Shown here piece by piece: positions 17,352 to 26,882 of a stretch of DNA of 64,000 bases. This DNA is from Rhodocyclaceae bacterium. Lineage in GTDB: Bacteria > Pseudomonadota > Gammaproteobacteria > Burkholderiales > Rhodocyclaceae. The DNA is taken from contig JADKDD010000001.1 of assembly GCA_016718525.1 (NCBI GenBank), positions 124,001-188,000 of the forward strand, written 5' to 3'. The notes under the pieces are model-generated. The model was not told the DNA's origin. It did no database searches and worked only from the letters and a program-made list of their open reading frames with translations. The stretch's first letter is position 1; the number at the start of each line of letters is the position of its first letter. A program made the position numbers and the translations under genes.

Positions 17352-18695
17352 TCAATCGCAATTCTTGAAGTTGCTTGCCTGACAATCCCGCGCCATTTTT
17401 TCCGCTTCGGCAAGTTGGGGCGTCGTCAATCGCTTGGCGATGCCATCTCGGCCTTGCGCAGCTGCCGGATAACCGCTTACGGCAGCAAAACCGAACCACA
17501 TATGTGCCTTTTGCAGGTTCTGCGCGACGCCCTTTCCGTCGGCGTACATCACGGCAAGGTTGTTTTGCGCAAAGGCCTGCCCCTGCGCTGCTGCCAGCCG
17601 TGACCATTTCAATGCCTCCGCATAGTCCTGTGGCACACCCCTGCCGACAAAGTACATCATGCCAAGGCTATATTGTGCAAAGGCATCCTCCTGCGCTGCT
17701 GCCAGCCGGTACCACCTCAGAGCTTCGGCGTAGTCTTGTGGCACGCCTCTGCCGTTGTGGTATTTCAGACCTAGACCCGATTGCGCCTTGGCGTCACCCT
17801 GCGCCGCGGCGAGGCGAAACCACTTCACCGCCTCGACATCATCTTGCGCGGTACCCTGCCCGTTGTCGTACATCAAGCCAAGCTGCGATTGCGCGGCGAC
17901 AATGCCCTTGGCCGCTGCCGAGCGGTACCACTTGAGGGATTCGGCATAGTCCTGTGCGACTCCCTTGCCGAGGTGATACATCTGGCCAAGCTTGTATTGC
18001 GCCACTGCGTCTCCCTGCGCAGCGGCCAAACGGTACCACTTCATCGCTTCGGCGTAGTTCTGTGCGACACCTTGCCCGTTGTCGTACATTGAGCCAAGGT
18101 CGGATTGTGCCGCTATATTTCCCTGTTCAGCGGCGAGACGGAACCACTTGATCGCCTCGGCATAGTCCTGTGCCACGCCTTGCCCGTTCTCATACATGAA
18201 CCCCAGACCGTATTGCGCTTCCGGATTCCCTTGCGCCGCAGCCAGCCGGAACCATTTGACTGCCTCGGCGTAGTTCTGCTCGACACCCTCGCCACGCCGG
18301 TAACGTCTACCCAGCGCGAACTGCGCAGCGGCATTGCCTTGCGCCGCAGCCAGCCGGAACCACTTCACCGCTTCAACAAAGTCCTTGGCGACACCTTGTC
18401 CATTGCTGTACATCGTACCCAGGTTGTAGCGCGCAGCGGCATTTCCCTGTGCCGCTGCCAACTGAAATAACTTCACTGCCTCGGCATAGTCCTGTTCGAC
18501 ACCCTGACCATTGCTGTACATCGTTGCAAGGTTGAATTGAGCCACCGCACTCCCCTGCGCAGCTGCCGCCTTGTAACCCTTTGCCGCGGTGACATAGTCC
18601 TGGTTGCGATAGGCGGTGTTTGCTTCATCAAGCGCTGTTTGGCCCCACGCTGAAGCTGACGCCAGCCACAGGCAGACAAGCAGAATTTTCTTCAC
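17352..18695 (-). CDS. Exported Sel1-repeat protein
   Basis: 447 residues with a signal peptide (cut near AWG-QTA) and ten tandem Sel1-like repeats of 36 residues (each with a GxGV turn and an A-x-KW[FY]-x-AA helix) from about residue 35 to 400. Such solenoids bind other proteins; this one would act in the periplasm. The C-terminal tail has two Cys (DCQASNFKNCD). The repeats are very alike at DNA level, so the gene may expand or contract by recombination. It converges on the GMC gene with 1 base between stops. Confidence 0.9.
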   Translation of the reverse strand: MKKILLVCLWLASASAWGQTALDEANTAYRNQDYVTAAKGYKAAAAQGSAVAQFNLATMYSNGQGVEQDYAEAVKLFQLAAAQGNAAARYNLGTMYSNGQGVAKDFVEAVKWFRLAAAQGNAAAQFALGRRYRRGEGVEQNYAEAVKWFRLAAAQGNPEAQYGLGFMYENGQGVAQDYAEAIKWFRLAAEQGNIAAQSDLGSMYDNGQGVAQNYAEAMKWYRLAAAQGDAVAQYKLGQMYHLGKGVAQDYAESLKWYRSAAAKGIVAAQSQLGLMYDNGQGTAQDDVEAVKWFRLAAAQGDAKAQSGLGLKYHNGRGVPQDYAEALRWYRLAAAQEDAFAQYSLGMMYFVGRGVPQDYAEALKWSRLAAAQGQAFAQNNLAVMYADGKGVAQNLQKAHMWFGFAAVSGYPAAAQGRDGIAKRLTTPQLAEAEKMARDCQASNFKNCD

Positions 18696-18734
18696 ATCAA
18701 AATCCCTGAAATTGGATGACGCAAATCATAGCGC

Positions 18735-18796
18735 ACGGCGTTTCCGACGGTCGAATGACCGAGTCACGACAGCGTTCCATCAGCACCAACTGGCGA
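18735..18796 (+). repeat. Dispersed CAGCACCAACTG repeat, copy 3 (long-spacer form)
   Basis: ACGGCGT at 18735-18741, a 39-base insert, the exact core at 18781-18792, then GGCGA. It lies between the MFS transporter stop and the start of the Sel1 gene. Confidence 0.75.
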
Positions 18797-18799
18797 CGA

Positions 18800-20014
18800 T
18801 CAATTGCCTGGTGCCTGGCTGTCAATCTGGTGGTGGCGAAGCGAGCCCCACAGCGCCAGGTCGTAGGCGATCTTTAATCCGCCAGCCACGACCAGCGGTG
18901 CCGCCAGAAAACCGGCGGCAAACATCGCCGTACCCAATGTCGGTCCCAACGCCGCGGCAAGGCTGCGCGGCGTCGCGGTGAAGCTGGCCGCGGCGTTGCG
19001 CTCTGCAGGGGTGACCACCGACATCACATAGGCACTGCGCGTTGGCACATCCATTTGTGACAGGAGCGCACGCAAGAGCAGAAATGCGAACGCGGCGGTC
19101 AGGTTGGGTGACAGCGCCGCCAGAATCAGAAAAATATTGGCCGGAATGTGTGTGAACACCATGGTGTTGAGCAAGCCAATCTTTTCTGCCACTTTCGGTG
19201 CCGCCAACTGGGAAAAGGCGCCGAGCAGGCCCGACCAGAAGAAGAACGACCCGGCCACGGAAAGCGAAAGATCGTACTTGCCGAACAGCCACAGTGCCAA
19301 CAGCGAATTGACCACCAGTCCGCCGGCGAAGGCATCGACACAAAACAGTGCCGCGATACGGACGACGACTGTGCGCGACTCACGCAGCGGGGCTGGGCGG
19401 ACGACTTCCGCTTCAGCCTGGGGCACAGGCAATTTTCGGTACATGACATACACGACGAATCCAGTCATTGCGTAAAACACAAACATGCAACGCAATGCAT
19501 CCAGGTGTCGAATGCCGGTTGTTTCGAGAAGTTCAGGCACGCCAACTGCCAGCGCGCCCAATGCCGCACACAGCGAACCGGTCAAGCTGTATCGCGCAAA
19601 AGCCGTCGTGCGTGTGGCGTCGGTCGTCGCCCCGGCAATCCGTGCGTGTTCGAGCGGCAGGAATACGCTGACGTCGCCGGCGCTTGGATTGAGGGTGCCA
19701 ACAAAGGCGATCAGCAACAGCGGCCAAAAACTATCCACACTGATGAATGCAAGACCGGTCGCGGTCATCAGTATTGCGGCCGACAGTAACAAACGCCGCG
19801 AGTTGAAGTGATGCCCCCAAGCACCGACCGCGAGCGTCAGTGCAGCGGAACCCAAAAGCGTGGAAGTACTGATGAGCCCGACATCAAGCACATTGTAGCC
19901 AAGCGCCAAAAGATAAACCGGCAGCAGGATGGCGACATAACCGTCGACGAACGCACGCAAGCCGCGGCCGATCAAGAGCAGGCGAAGTTCGGGTGAAGAT
20001 TGTGACTGATTCAC
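18800..20014 (-). CDS. MFS transporter
   Basis: 404 residues with about 12 hydrophobic helices and the loop pattern of the major facilitator superfamily; the GLRAFVDGYVAILLPVYLLALG start is typical of the YfcJ/permease-like branch (first part quoted only as the first helix). Cytoplasmic-membrane secondary transporter; the substrate is not evident. It is the second gene of an operon: the propeller lipoprotein ends 41 bases upstream. The last codons lie next to repeat copy 3. Confidence 0.85.
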   Translation of the reverse strand: MNQSQSSPELRLLLIGRGLRAFVDGYVAILLPVYLLALGYNVLDVGLISTSTLLGSAALTLAVGAWGHHFNSRRLLLSAAILMTATGLAFISVDSFWPLLLIAFVGTLNPSAGDVSVFLPLEHARIAGATTDATRTTAFARYSLTGSLCAALGALAVGVPELLETTGIRHLDALRCMFVFYAMTGFVVYVMYRKLPVPQAEAEVVRPAPLRESRTVVVRIAALFCVDAFAGGLVVNSLLALWLFGKYDLSLSVAGSFFFWSGLLGAFSQLAAPKVAEKIGLLNTMVFTHIPANIFLILAALSPNLTAAFAFLLLRALLSQMDVPTRSAYVMSVVTPAERNAAASFTATPRSLAAALGPTLGTAMFAAGFLAAPLVVAGGLKIAYDLALWGSLRHHQIDSQAPGN

Positions 20015-20055
20015 TACGCTCGCGTCATCAACACTTTGCTATGCGGGTTATCGGT

Positions 20056-21153
20056 TCACGGATAGGGCATCTTGACAATACGGTTGCCGGTGAACGAACC
20101 AAGATACAAGGAACCATTCAACTCGCGCGCCACCGTTGCCGCGCCCATCGGCGCGCCGGAATGAGTGAGCAATATTTCGCTTTTTAGCGTTTCCGGGTTG
20201 ATCCGCAACAGGGTGTATTCGAGTGCACAGGTGCGTCCCGGCTGCTTCATGCAATCGATCTGTTCGGTGGTTGATCCTGTATGCGAGAGCGCGAGCAAGT
20301 TGCCTTTTGTGTCCCAGGCGAGGTTGTCGCCCTTGGTCATCGGCACGCTGCCGAGCCGCTTGCCGCTGGTCCGGTCCAGCTTCAGCATCTCGCCACCGAA
20401 GTACACGTTGGCGAAAACCGTCTTGTTATCAGGGCTGATTTCTACGCCGTTGACGAAGCGCGCGTGACTCCCCTCGAGTACCCTGAATCCGCCAGACCTT
20501 TGCCACTCCATGACATAGCCAGTGTTGATGCCAAACATCGCCTTGAGCGCACCGGTGTTGAGACCAAAAACGCTCGGTGCGTGTTTGTCGAACATGTTGC
20601 TGGCGATCAAGCCGCCGTTTTTCAGCACTGCGACATCGTTGATGAACATGCCGGTTTCGGCCGGCACGCAACCGCGCCATGCCAACTGCGGCGGGTTGGT
20701 GTCGGTCAGCAGCTCAAACAGTTCGATACTTTCTCGTCCGCCATGATTGACGACAGCAAGTTGCCAACGTTTGTCATCGCGTTGTTTCAAAGAGGTACCG
20801 TGTGGCGCAATCGTCGCGCGTGGATTGCCGGGGCAATTCGGTGCCCCCCAGACGTCACCACTCGGCGCATCGGCGGGCGGTTGAGCTGACGTTACTTTGC
20901 CGGTCAGCGTGTCGAAAAACACGAGCGAACCCGGCGCGCTTTGCTCCATATTCATACCCATTTGACTGATCAGCAGTGTTTTGCCGTCGGGCAAGGCTTC
21001 AATGTCTTCGGGATTCGAAAACAGACAAATCGGTTCCATCTTGCCAACAGGTTCGCAGCTTTCGACGAATATTGCCTTGCGGTCACAGGCGACAAGCAAT
21101 GTCGAGACGAGAATAATCGGTAACAATCGAGTTCGAGATGTCATGACGGGCAT
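20056..21153 (-). CDS. Paraoxonase/SMP-30-like beta-propeller lipoprotein
   Basis: 365 residues. A signal peptide ends in lipobox LLVAC, so it is lipid-anchored. The mature part looks like a six-bladed propeller: NPEDIEALPDGKTLLIS, LAVVNHGGRESIELFE (the paraoxonase-like VNH segment), FINDVAVLKNGGLIAS, FVNGVEISPDNKTVFAN and LAWDTKGNLLALSH. These Asn/Asp positions bind calcium in paraoxonases and gluconolactonases. It could be a lactonase or esterase at the cell envelope. It is co-transcribed with the MFS transporter, so hydrolysis outside and uptake may be linked (inference). Confidence 0.75.
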   Translation of the reverse strand: MPVMTSRTRLLPIILVSTLLVACDRKAIFVESCEPVGKMEPICLFSNPEDIEALPDGKTLLISQMGMNMEQSAPGSLVFFDTLTGKVTSAQPPADAPSGDVWGAPNCPGNPRATIAPHGTSLKQRDDKRWQLAVVNHGGRESIELFELLTDTNPPQLAWRGCVPAETGMFINDVAVLKNGGLIASNMFDKHAPSVFGLNTGALKAMFGINTGYVMEWQRSGGFRVLEGSHARFVNGVEISPDNKTVFANVYFGGEMLKLDRTSGKRLGSVPMTKGDNLAWDTKGNLLALSHTGSTTEQIDCMKQPGRTCALEYTLLRINPETLKSEILLTHSGAPMGAATVARELNGSLYLGSFTGNRIVKMPYP

Positions 21154-21407
21154 TGAAGTGAGTGATGGTTAACTATATCGCCAAAGTAACCGGCAACACG
21201 CCATCACATAAGTTTTGAATGGTCGATCGGGATAGGGCTATAACGCCTTTGCCGGGTGACCGCGGTATCAGTCGGACTCAAGTTGACGCAACAATGTAGT
21301 CGGCATTCCAAGTGTACAAAGTCCATGTATCCTGCTCACCAATCGCGGGTCGCGGACGTCAAGTCGCGGCGCCCGGAAAATCGAATAGGAATAGAGGAGA
21401 TAGCTTG

Positions 21408-22613
21408 ATGAACATCATTAGTCGTATCAGAGTCACCATCTTCGGGTTAGTCGGACCGCTGCTGAATTTCCCCAAGCCGTTTTCCTTCGTCGGGCCGGAC
21501 GCCTCGTTGTCCCTGGCACGCGAGATTGTCGGTCTGGGCGTCAAGCGCGTGATGGTAATTACCGATGGTCCGGTGTTCAAACTCGGCATCGTCAATCCGG
21601 TCATTGCGGAGCTGCAAAAAGGCGGTATCACCGTCGAGGTGTATAGCGAAATTGAACCCGATCCCGGCTATGAGTTGGTGCTCAAGGGTGTCGAGCAACT
21701 GAACAAGTTCAAAGCCGATGCGGTGCTGGCGGTTGGTGGCGGCTCATCGATTGATGGCGCCAAATCCATCCTGTTGTGCCAGGCGAATAACTGTCATCCG
21801 TCCAAACTCGCCGGGGTGTGGTTGTACTCGGCACCGCGCAAACGCGGCTTGCCTTTCTTTGCCATTCCAACGACGGCCGGAACCGGCTCTGAAGTGACGA
21901 TTGCCGCTGTGGTATCGGACAAGCAGTTGCAAATCAAACACGCCATCATTGACCCCAAGGTCGTACCGTCAATGGTTGCGCTTGATCCCAAACTGATGAC
22001 CGGACTACCTCCGTTCATTACTGCACCGACCGGCATGGACGCACTGACTCATGCTGTCGAAGCCTACATCTCGACCATCGCTACGGATGAAACCGACGCG
22101 CTGGCACGCATGGCCACTGCCAGCATCCTGCGCAACTTGCCCATCGCTTACGCCGAGGGCAGCAACCTTGAGGCGCGCGAGCGTATGGCTGTGGCCTCAT
22201 GCATGGCGGGTCTGGCGTTCACCCGCGCTGGTGTTGGTTATGTTCATGCCATCGCACACCAACTTGGTGGCCTGTATCACGTTCCGCATGGCCTCGCCAA
22301 CGCGATTGTCATGCCGCAGATTCTGGATCTCTCCAAGTCGCACTGCGCCCATCGCCTCGCGGATTTGGCGCGTGTTTCAGGGATCGGCAATGCAGGTGCG
22401 AGCGAAACCGAACTCGCCGATGCTTTCATCGCGCAGATTCGCAAAATGAATGCCGACATGCAAATCCCGCAAGTCGTGAAAGAGCTTCAGCGAAACGATT
22501 TTGATAAGATCATTGATCGCGCATTTGCCGAGGCGCATGGGACGTATGGCGTGCCGCGCTATATGACGCGAGCGGATGCGACGGCCTTGTTGGAACGCTT
22601 GATGCCCAAATAG
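21408..22613 (+). CDS. Iron-containing (group III) alcohol dehydrogenase
   Basis: 401 residues, NAD(P)-dependent alcohol/aldehyde oxidoreductase of the Fe-ADH fold. The nucleotide loop AVGGGSSIDGAKS, the GTGSEVT segment, and metal-binding Asp/His positions in GMDALTHAVEAY, VHAIAHQLGG and VPHGLANA are present. GAGGAG at 21394-21399 sets the ATG at 21408 rather than the longer frame from 21312. It converges on the 2-hydroxyacid oxidase operon, with repeat copy 4 between. It could reduce the aldehyde made by the decarboxylase of that operon (inference). Confidence 0.9.
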   Translation: MNIISRIRVTIFGLVGPLLNFPKPFSFVGPDASLSLAREIVGLGVKRVMVITDGPVFKLGIVNPVIAELQKGGITVEVYSEIEPDPGYELVLKGVEQLNKFKADAVLAVGGGSSIDGAKSILLCQANNCHPSKLAGVWLYSAPRKRGLPFFAIPTTAGTGSEVTIAAVVSDKQLQIKHAIIDPKVVPSMVALDPKLMTGLPPFITAPTGMDALTHAVEAYISTIATDETDALARMATASILRNLPIAYAEGSNLEARERMAVASCMAGLAFTRAGVGYVHAIAHQLGGLYHVPHGLANAIVMPQILDLSKSHCAHRLADLARVSGIGNAGASETELADAFIAQIRKMNADMQIPQVVKELQRNDFDKIIDRAFAEAHGTYGVPRYMTRADATALLERLMPK

Positions 22614-22621
22614 AATTTCAA

Positions 22622-22650
22622 GGCGTCAGTTGGTGCTGGCCAGACGCCGT
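22622..22650 (-). repeat. Dispersed CAGCACCAACTG repeat, copy 4
   Basis: Minus-strand copy: ACGGCGT, spacer CTGGC, exact core at 22627-22638. Here GGCGTC and GACGCC at the two ends also pair, giving a longer hairpin (22622-22647) between two convergent genes, where it might act as a bidirectional terminator. There is no U-tract. Confidence 0.85.
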
Positions 22651-22666
22651 TGTCGTGAGCTGTCTT

Positions 22667-23827
22667 TCAAGCGTCCCGATCAAACAAGTCCGGCGACAAT
22701 TGATCCACGCGCGTGACACCGGTCAAGGCCATGGCCACTTCCATTTCCCGCTTGAACACCGCCAGCAGGTTGCTCACGCCGGCTTGACCGTGCGCTGCGT
22801 TGGCCCACACCCACGGCCTGCCGATCATCACGGCGCGGGCGCCAAGAGAAACGGCTTTGACGACATCCAACCCACTGCGTACGCCGCCGTCCATCAGCAC
22901 TTCGATTTTGTCGCCTACGGCGGCCACCACCGAGGGTAGTTTCGAGATGCCGGAGGCAACGGTATCGAGTTGGCGTCCGCCATGATTCGAGACGATCACG
23001 CCATCGGCTCCGGCGGCAGCGGCGGCGATTGCGTCTTCCGCGTCGAGGATGCCTTTGATCAACAATTTGCCCGGCCAGATGCCGCGCAGCCATTCAATAT
23101 CCTTCCATGTCACCGAGCAATCAAACTGGGCGTTGAGCCATTTTTTGTAGGCTTCCATGTCGGTCGGATTGGCGACCATATCCTCGAGGTTGCCAAACGA
23201 ATGCGGTTTGCCGAAAACGCCCACATCGGCAACCCAAACCGGGTGGGTCAGGATTTGCCATGCCGAGGCGGCGCGAGCGCGCAGACTGTGGCCACCCATG
23301 CCATTGCGGGCGTCGCGATGGCGCATCCCGGCGATTGGCAGATCAACCGTAAATACCACCGTGGTGCATCCCGCGGCTTGGGCGCGCGTGAGCATATTGC
23401 GGACGATTTCACGGTCGCGAATCATATAAAGCTGAAACCAAAACGGACGGTTTGACGCGGCCTTGACTTCTTCCAACGGGCAGATGCCAACCGTCGATAG
23501 CGTAAACGGTACGCCTGCCGCATTGGCCGCGCGTACGCCCTGTACTTCGCCACGCCGTGCCATCAACCCGGCCATCCCGACCGGGGCAAGGATCACCGGC
23601 ATGCTGGCCTTTTCACCGAGGATCACTGTCTCTGTGCTGATGTTGGAGACGTCGCGCATCACGCGCTGACGTAGATGTAACTTTTGGAAGTCGTCGATGT
23701 TCGCAGCCATCGTCAATTCATCGTTGGCACCGCCATCGATGTAGTCAAACAGGAAGCGCGGCAAACGCTTCTCTGCCAGCCGGCGATAGTCGATTGGTGT
23801 GACCGGTGCAACGTTGAGCGTTCCCAT
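22667..23827 (-). CDS. FMN-dependent L-2-hydroxyacid oxidase/dehydrogenase (LldD/mandelate type)
   Basis: 386 residues, TIM-barrel flavoenzyme oxidising an (S)-2-hydroxy acid to the 2-keto acid. The catalytic His is in VSNHGGRQLD, and the flavin/substrate Lys and Arg positions in KGILDAEDA and MDGGVRSGLDVVKA are intact. GAGGCGG upstream supports the ATG. It is the third gene of the operon with the FAD-linked oxidase (29 bases upstream) and the ThDP enzyme. Lactate, glycolate and mandelate are all possible substrates; the context favours one whose keto acid is decarboxylated. Confidence 0.9.
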   Translation of the reverse strand: MGTLNVAPVTPIDYRRLAEKRLPRFLFDYIDGGANDELTMAANIDDFQKLHLRQRVMRDVSNISTETVILGEKASMPVILAPVGMAGLMARRGEVQGVRAANAAGVPFTLSTVGICPLEEVKAASNRPFWFQLYMIRDREIVRNMLTRAQAAGCTTVVFTVDLPIAGMRHRDARNGMGGHSLRARAASAWQILTHPVWVADVGVFGKPHSFGNLEDMVANPTDMEAYKKWLNAQFDCSVTWKDIEWLRGIWPGKLLIKGILDAEDAIAAAAAGADGVIVSNHGGRQLDTVASGISKLPSVVAAVGDKIEVLMDGGVRSGLDVVKAVSLGARAVMIGRPWVWANAAHGQAGVSNLLAVFKREMEVAMALTGVTRVDQLSPDLFDRDA

Positions 23828-23856
23828 AAATGCCGCCTCAGCTATTCGAGTGTCAA

Positions 23857-25227
23857 CTAAAAAATCTTGCCCGGATTGAGTATTCCCTTCGGGTCAAGCG
23901 CCGCCTTGATTTTGCGCATTATGGCAATTTCCGTTTCACTGCGACTAACCGAGAGGTAAGGTTTTTTCTCCAGCCCGATGCCGTGCTCCGCAGATACCGA
24001 GCCACGGAATGCTGCCAGCGGTTGATACACCAGCGCCTCAATTTTGGGTCGCATTGCGAAATAGTCTTGTGGCTTGACCTGCACAATGACGTGAAGGTTG
24101 CCGTCGCCGAGATGACCAAATATCCACAGCTTGTGCTCACCAATGGCTGCGGGCAAGGCGTCACGCAAGTTTTCCGTGTAGCGCTCCATTTCATCGATCG
24201 GCAAGGAGATGTCAAATATCACCGGCAGGCCGCCATGCATCACTTGCTCGACATCGTCGCGTAATGACCAGAAGGCATGGCAGTCGGCATCCGATTGCGA
24301 AATCGCGGCATCGACAATCAAGGCTTGTTCCATGGCCGTTTCGAGCGCGGCGTTGAATCGCACTGTGTCCGATTCGCGCTCCGCACCCAGACTTTCGATC
24401 AGCACGTAGTAGGGATAGTCTTGCGAGATCGGCGGCCTCCCCTTGGCCGGGGCAGTGGTTACCAGGCGATAGAAAGACTGCCACATCGCCTCAAACGCCG
24501 ACAACGTGCCGCCGAGTGAGCGGTCCATATGCTTGAGCAATTTGCCCATCGCCGCAAAATCCGGCACGGCGACAAAAGCCACGTTATGACTCATCGGTTT
24601 TTCACGCAGACGCAGCACCAGTCGGGTGATGATGCCCAGCGTGCCCTCGGAACCAATGAACAACTGTTTTAGGTCGTAGCCGGCATTGTTCTTGAACAGA
24701 TGATTGAGCGATGAAAGAATGGTGCCGTCGGCCAGCACTACTTCCACGCCGAGTACCATATCGCGCGTCATGCCGTAACGGATCACCCGGTTGCCGCCGG
24801 CGTTGGTTGCGGCGTTGCCACCGATAGTCGCCGAGCCGCGGGCGCCGAGATCGAGCGGAAAAATCAGGCCATGCACGTCTGCCGCCTCCTGCAAGACTTG
24901 TAACACCACACCAGCCTGGACTGTTGCGGTGCGCTGGCGAGGGTTGATCTCCTCGATCTCGCGCATGTGTTCGAGCGACAAAATGACTTGGTCTGCTGCC
25001 GCATCACTGCCGTGCACCAGCCCGGTCAAACCGCCTTGTGTCACGACCGAGACGTTCTGCGCATGACACCAGCGCATCACTTGCGAAACTTCTTCCGTCG
25101 TTTTCGGGCGCACCAGCGCAGCGGCCTTCAGGCTGTCCGGCCGCCACACGCCGGCGGAGCGTTTAGCAACTTCGGTTGCATCAAGTACGTTGCCATCTCC
25201 GACGATGGCGCGTAGAGCTTCAAGCAT
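23857..25227 (-). CDS. FAD-linked D-2-hydroxyacid dehydrogenase (GlcD/D-lactate type)
   Basis: 456 residues of the PCMH-type FAD family. The FAD-binding segment VVTQGGLTGLVHGSD and the RGSATIGGNAATNAGGNRV region lie in the first half; the C-terminal substrate domain ends with EHGIGLEKKPYL. A near-perfect AGGAGGAAT lies before ATG 25227, which is preferred to the open frame start at 25245. It begins 11 bases after the ThDP enzyme gene. It should oxidise the (R) enantiomer of the 2-hydroxy acid handled by the next gene, so both forms would feed the same keto acid. Confidence 0.88.
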   Translation of the reverse strand: MLEALRAIVGDGNVLDATEVAKRSAGVWRPDSLKAAALVRPKTTEEVSQVMRWCHAQNVSVVTQGGLTGLVHGSDAAADQVILSLEHMREIEEINPRQRTATVQAGVVLQVLQEAADVHGLIFPLDLGARGSATIGGNAATNAGGNRVIRYGMTRDMVLGVEVVLADGTILSSLNHLFKNNAGYDLKQLFIGSEGTLGIITRLVLRLREKPMSHNVAFVAVPDFAAMGKLLKHMDRSLGGTLSAFEAMWQSFYRLVTTAPAKGRPPISQDYPYYVLIESLGAERESDTVRFNAALETAMEQALIVDAAISQSDADCHAFWSLRDDVEQVMHGGLPVIFDISLPIDEMERYTENLRDALPAAIGEHKLWIFGHLGDGNLHVIVQVKPQDYFAMRPKIEALVYQPLAAFRGSVSAEHGIGLEKKPYLSVSRSETEIAIMRKIKAALDPKGILNPGKIF

Positions 25228-25238
25228 GGTGATTCCTC

Positions 25239-26795
25239 CTAACACATGACTTCAATGAGTCGTGGACCTCTGCTCTTCATTGCTGAGTCGTACTGCGCAA
25301 CAAATTCTTCGCAGGTCGTCGCACGGCTGGCCTCCATGCCGAAGCCGTTGGCGATCTGTACCCAATTCATCTCGGGATTGTGCAAATCGAGCATCGACAA
25401 TGCCTTCGGTCCCGCACCAATCGCGCCGACTCTTTGCAACTCGATGTTGAGAATCGCATAGGAACGATTGGCATAAATTACGACGGTGATGTCGAGGTTC
25501 TCGCGCACCATCGTCCATAGTGCCTGTACCGTATAAGCCGCGCCGCCGTCGCCATGCGGGCACACCACTTTTCGGTCCGGTGCCGCGATTGCAGCACCAA
25601 TTGCCAGCGGCAGCCCAAGCCCGATCGAGCCACCGGTCAACGCCAAGTGCGTGTGCGGACGCGCGCGACCAAGGTTCATCAGTAGAGGAAGACCCGAGGT
25701 TGCCGATTCATCGGCGAAGATCACATTGTCCGGCGTCAGGTTGGCGATGATTTGGGCAGCGCTGATGGCATTCAGCGCCCCGTTCGGCAAAGCAGGTAGT
25801 TCAAGCGGCACCCGAATTGGCGACTTCGCCGGCGCACCAAGTGCATCAGCCAAATTCTTTAGTGCTTCGACGCCGTTTTCGTGGGGCAGCGAAAGGTAGG
25901 TGTACTCGCACCCTTCCGGTGCGCACCAGCTCGGTTTGCCCGGATACGCGAAAAATGAAACGAGTGGTTTGGCGCCGACGAGAATGATGCGATCAATCCC
26001 GGCAAGATAGGCCACGATCTGTTCCGCAAAGTACGGAATTCGTTCGACCGGCACGCGCCCGGCCCCAAGTTCGGTGACCGAGGCAAAGGTATCGCAAAAC
26101 AAACGTACGCCGGTTTTGGCCTGCACCCGGCCGGCGGCTTCGAGCCCTTCTCCACGCAACGCTTTACCCGCCAACAGCATGACCGTTTTCTTTCCTGCAG
26201 CCGCGTCATCAACCAGCAGTCTGGCGATTTGTTCAATGGTCTCGGCACTGACTACCGACGGGCCAATATCAGCCAAGGCATGCGATGCACGACTGGCCTC
26301 ATTCCATGCCGTATCAGCCGGCAGGATCAGCGTTGCCACACCACCCGGCGCAGACCGCGCCGCCTGCACGGCACGCGCCGCATCTCCTGCGACCGTTTTG
26401 GCATTCTTCGATTCGCAGATCCACGACGACACCGGGCGCGCAAATCCTGCCACATCGGATGCCAAAGGCGCATCGTATTGCTGGTGATAGGTGGCGTGAT
26501 CGCCGACGATATTCACGATCGGCGTATTGCCGCGCCGCGCGTTGTGCAAGTTCGCGAGTCCATTGGCAAGGCCCGGGCCGCAATGCAACAAGGTGGCTGC
26601 AGGTTTTCCGGCAATGCGTCCGTAGCCATCGGCCGCGCCGGTCACCACGCCTTCAAACAGGCACAGTACAGGATGCATCGCGGTCACCGAATCCATCGCA
26701 GCAACGAAGTGCATCTCCGACGTGCCGGGATTGGCAAAGCAAGTATCGACGTCGCAATTGATCAGCGTTTGTACGAGAGATTGTGCACCGTTCAT
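25239..26795 (-). CDS. ThDP-dependent 2-keto acid decarboxylase, benzoylformate-decarboxylase-like
   Basis: 518 residues, thiamine-diphosphate enzyme often labelled acetolactate synthase-like. The N-terminal Glu that activates ThDP is in LCLFEGVVTGAADGYGR; LLHCGPGLANGL has the His that benzoylformate decarboxylase uses near residue 70; the ThDP/Mg motif begins GDGGAAYTVQALWT and ends at an Asn about 27 residues on. These resemble benzoylformate decarboxylase more than acetolactate synthase, and no ilvH-like small subunit follows. AGGAGTAAC precedes the ATG. It is the first gene of the operon with two 2-hydroxyacid oxidases, a mandelate-like arrangement. Confidence 0.85.
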   Translation of the reverse strand: MNGAQSLVQTLINCDVDTCFANPGTSEMHFVAAMDSVTAMHPVLCLFEGVVTGAADGYGRIAGKPAATLLHCGPGLANGLANLHNARRGNTPIVNIVGDHATYHQQYDAPLASDVAGFARPVSSWICESKNAKTVAGDAARAVQAARSAPGGVATLILPADTAWNEASRASHALADIGPSVVSAETIEQIARLLVDDAAAGKKTVMLLAGKALRGEGLEAAGRVQAKTGVRLFCDTFASVTELGAGRVPVERIPYFAEQIVAYLAGIDRIILVGAKPLVSFFAYPGKPSWCAPEGCEYTYLSLPHENGVEALKNLADALGAPAKSPIRVPLELPALPNGALNAISAAQIIANLTPDNVIFADESATSGLPLLMNLGRARPHTHLALTGGSIGLGLPLAIGAAIAAPDRKVVCPHGDGGAAYTVQALWTMVRENLDITVVIYANRSYAILNIELQRVGAIGAGPKALSMLDLHNPEMNWVQIANGFGMEASRATTCEEFVAQYDSAMKSRGPRLIEVMC

Positions 26796-26882
26796 TATTG
26801 TTACTCCTGATGATTATGTTTTGTTGTTGATTCCAGCACGACGGCTTCAATGATACGGGTGTGGCCGATACTAAACATATCG

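Noticed and set aside
17375..18470. Several long plus-strand frames opposite the Sel1 gene
   Set aside because: They mirror the repeated codons of the Sel1 gene and have no independent signals.
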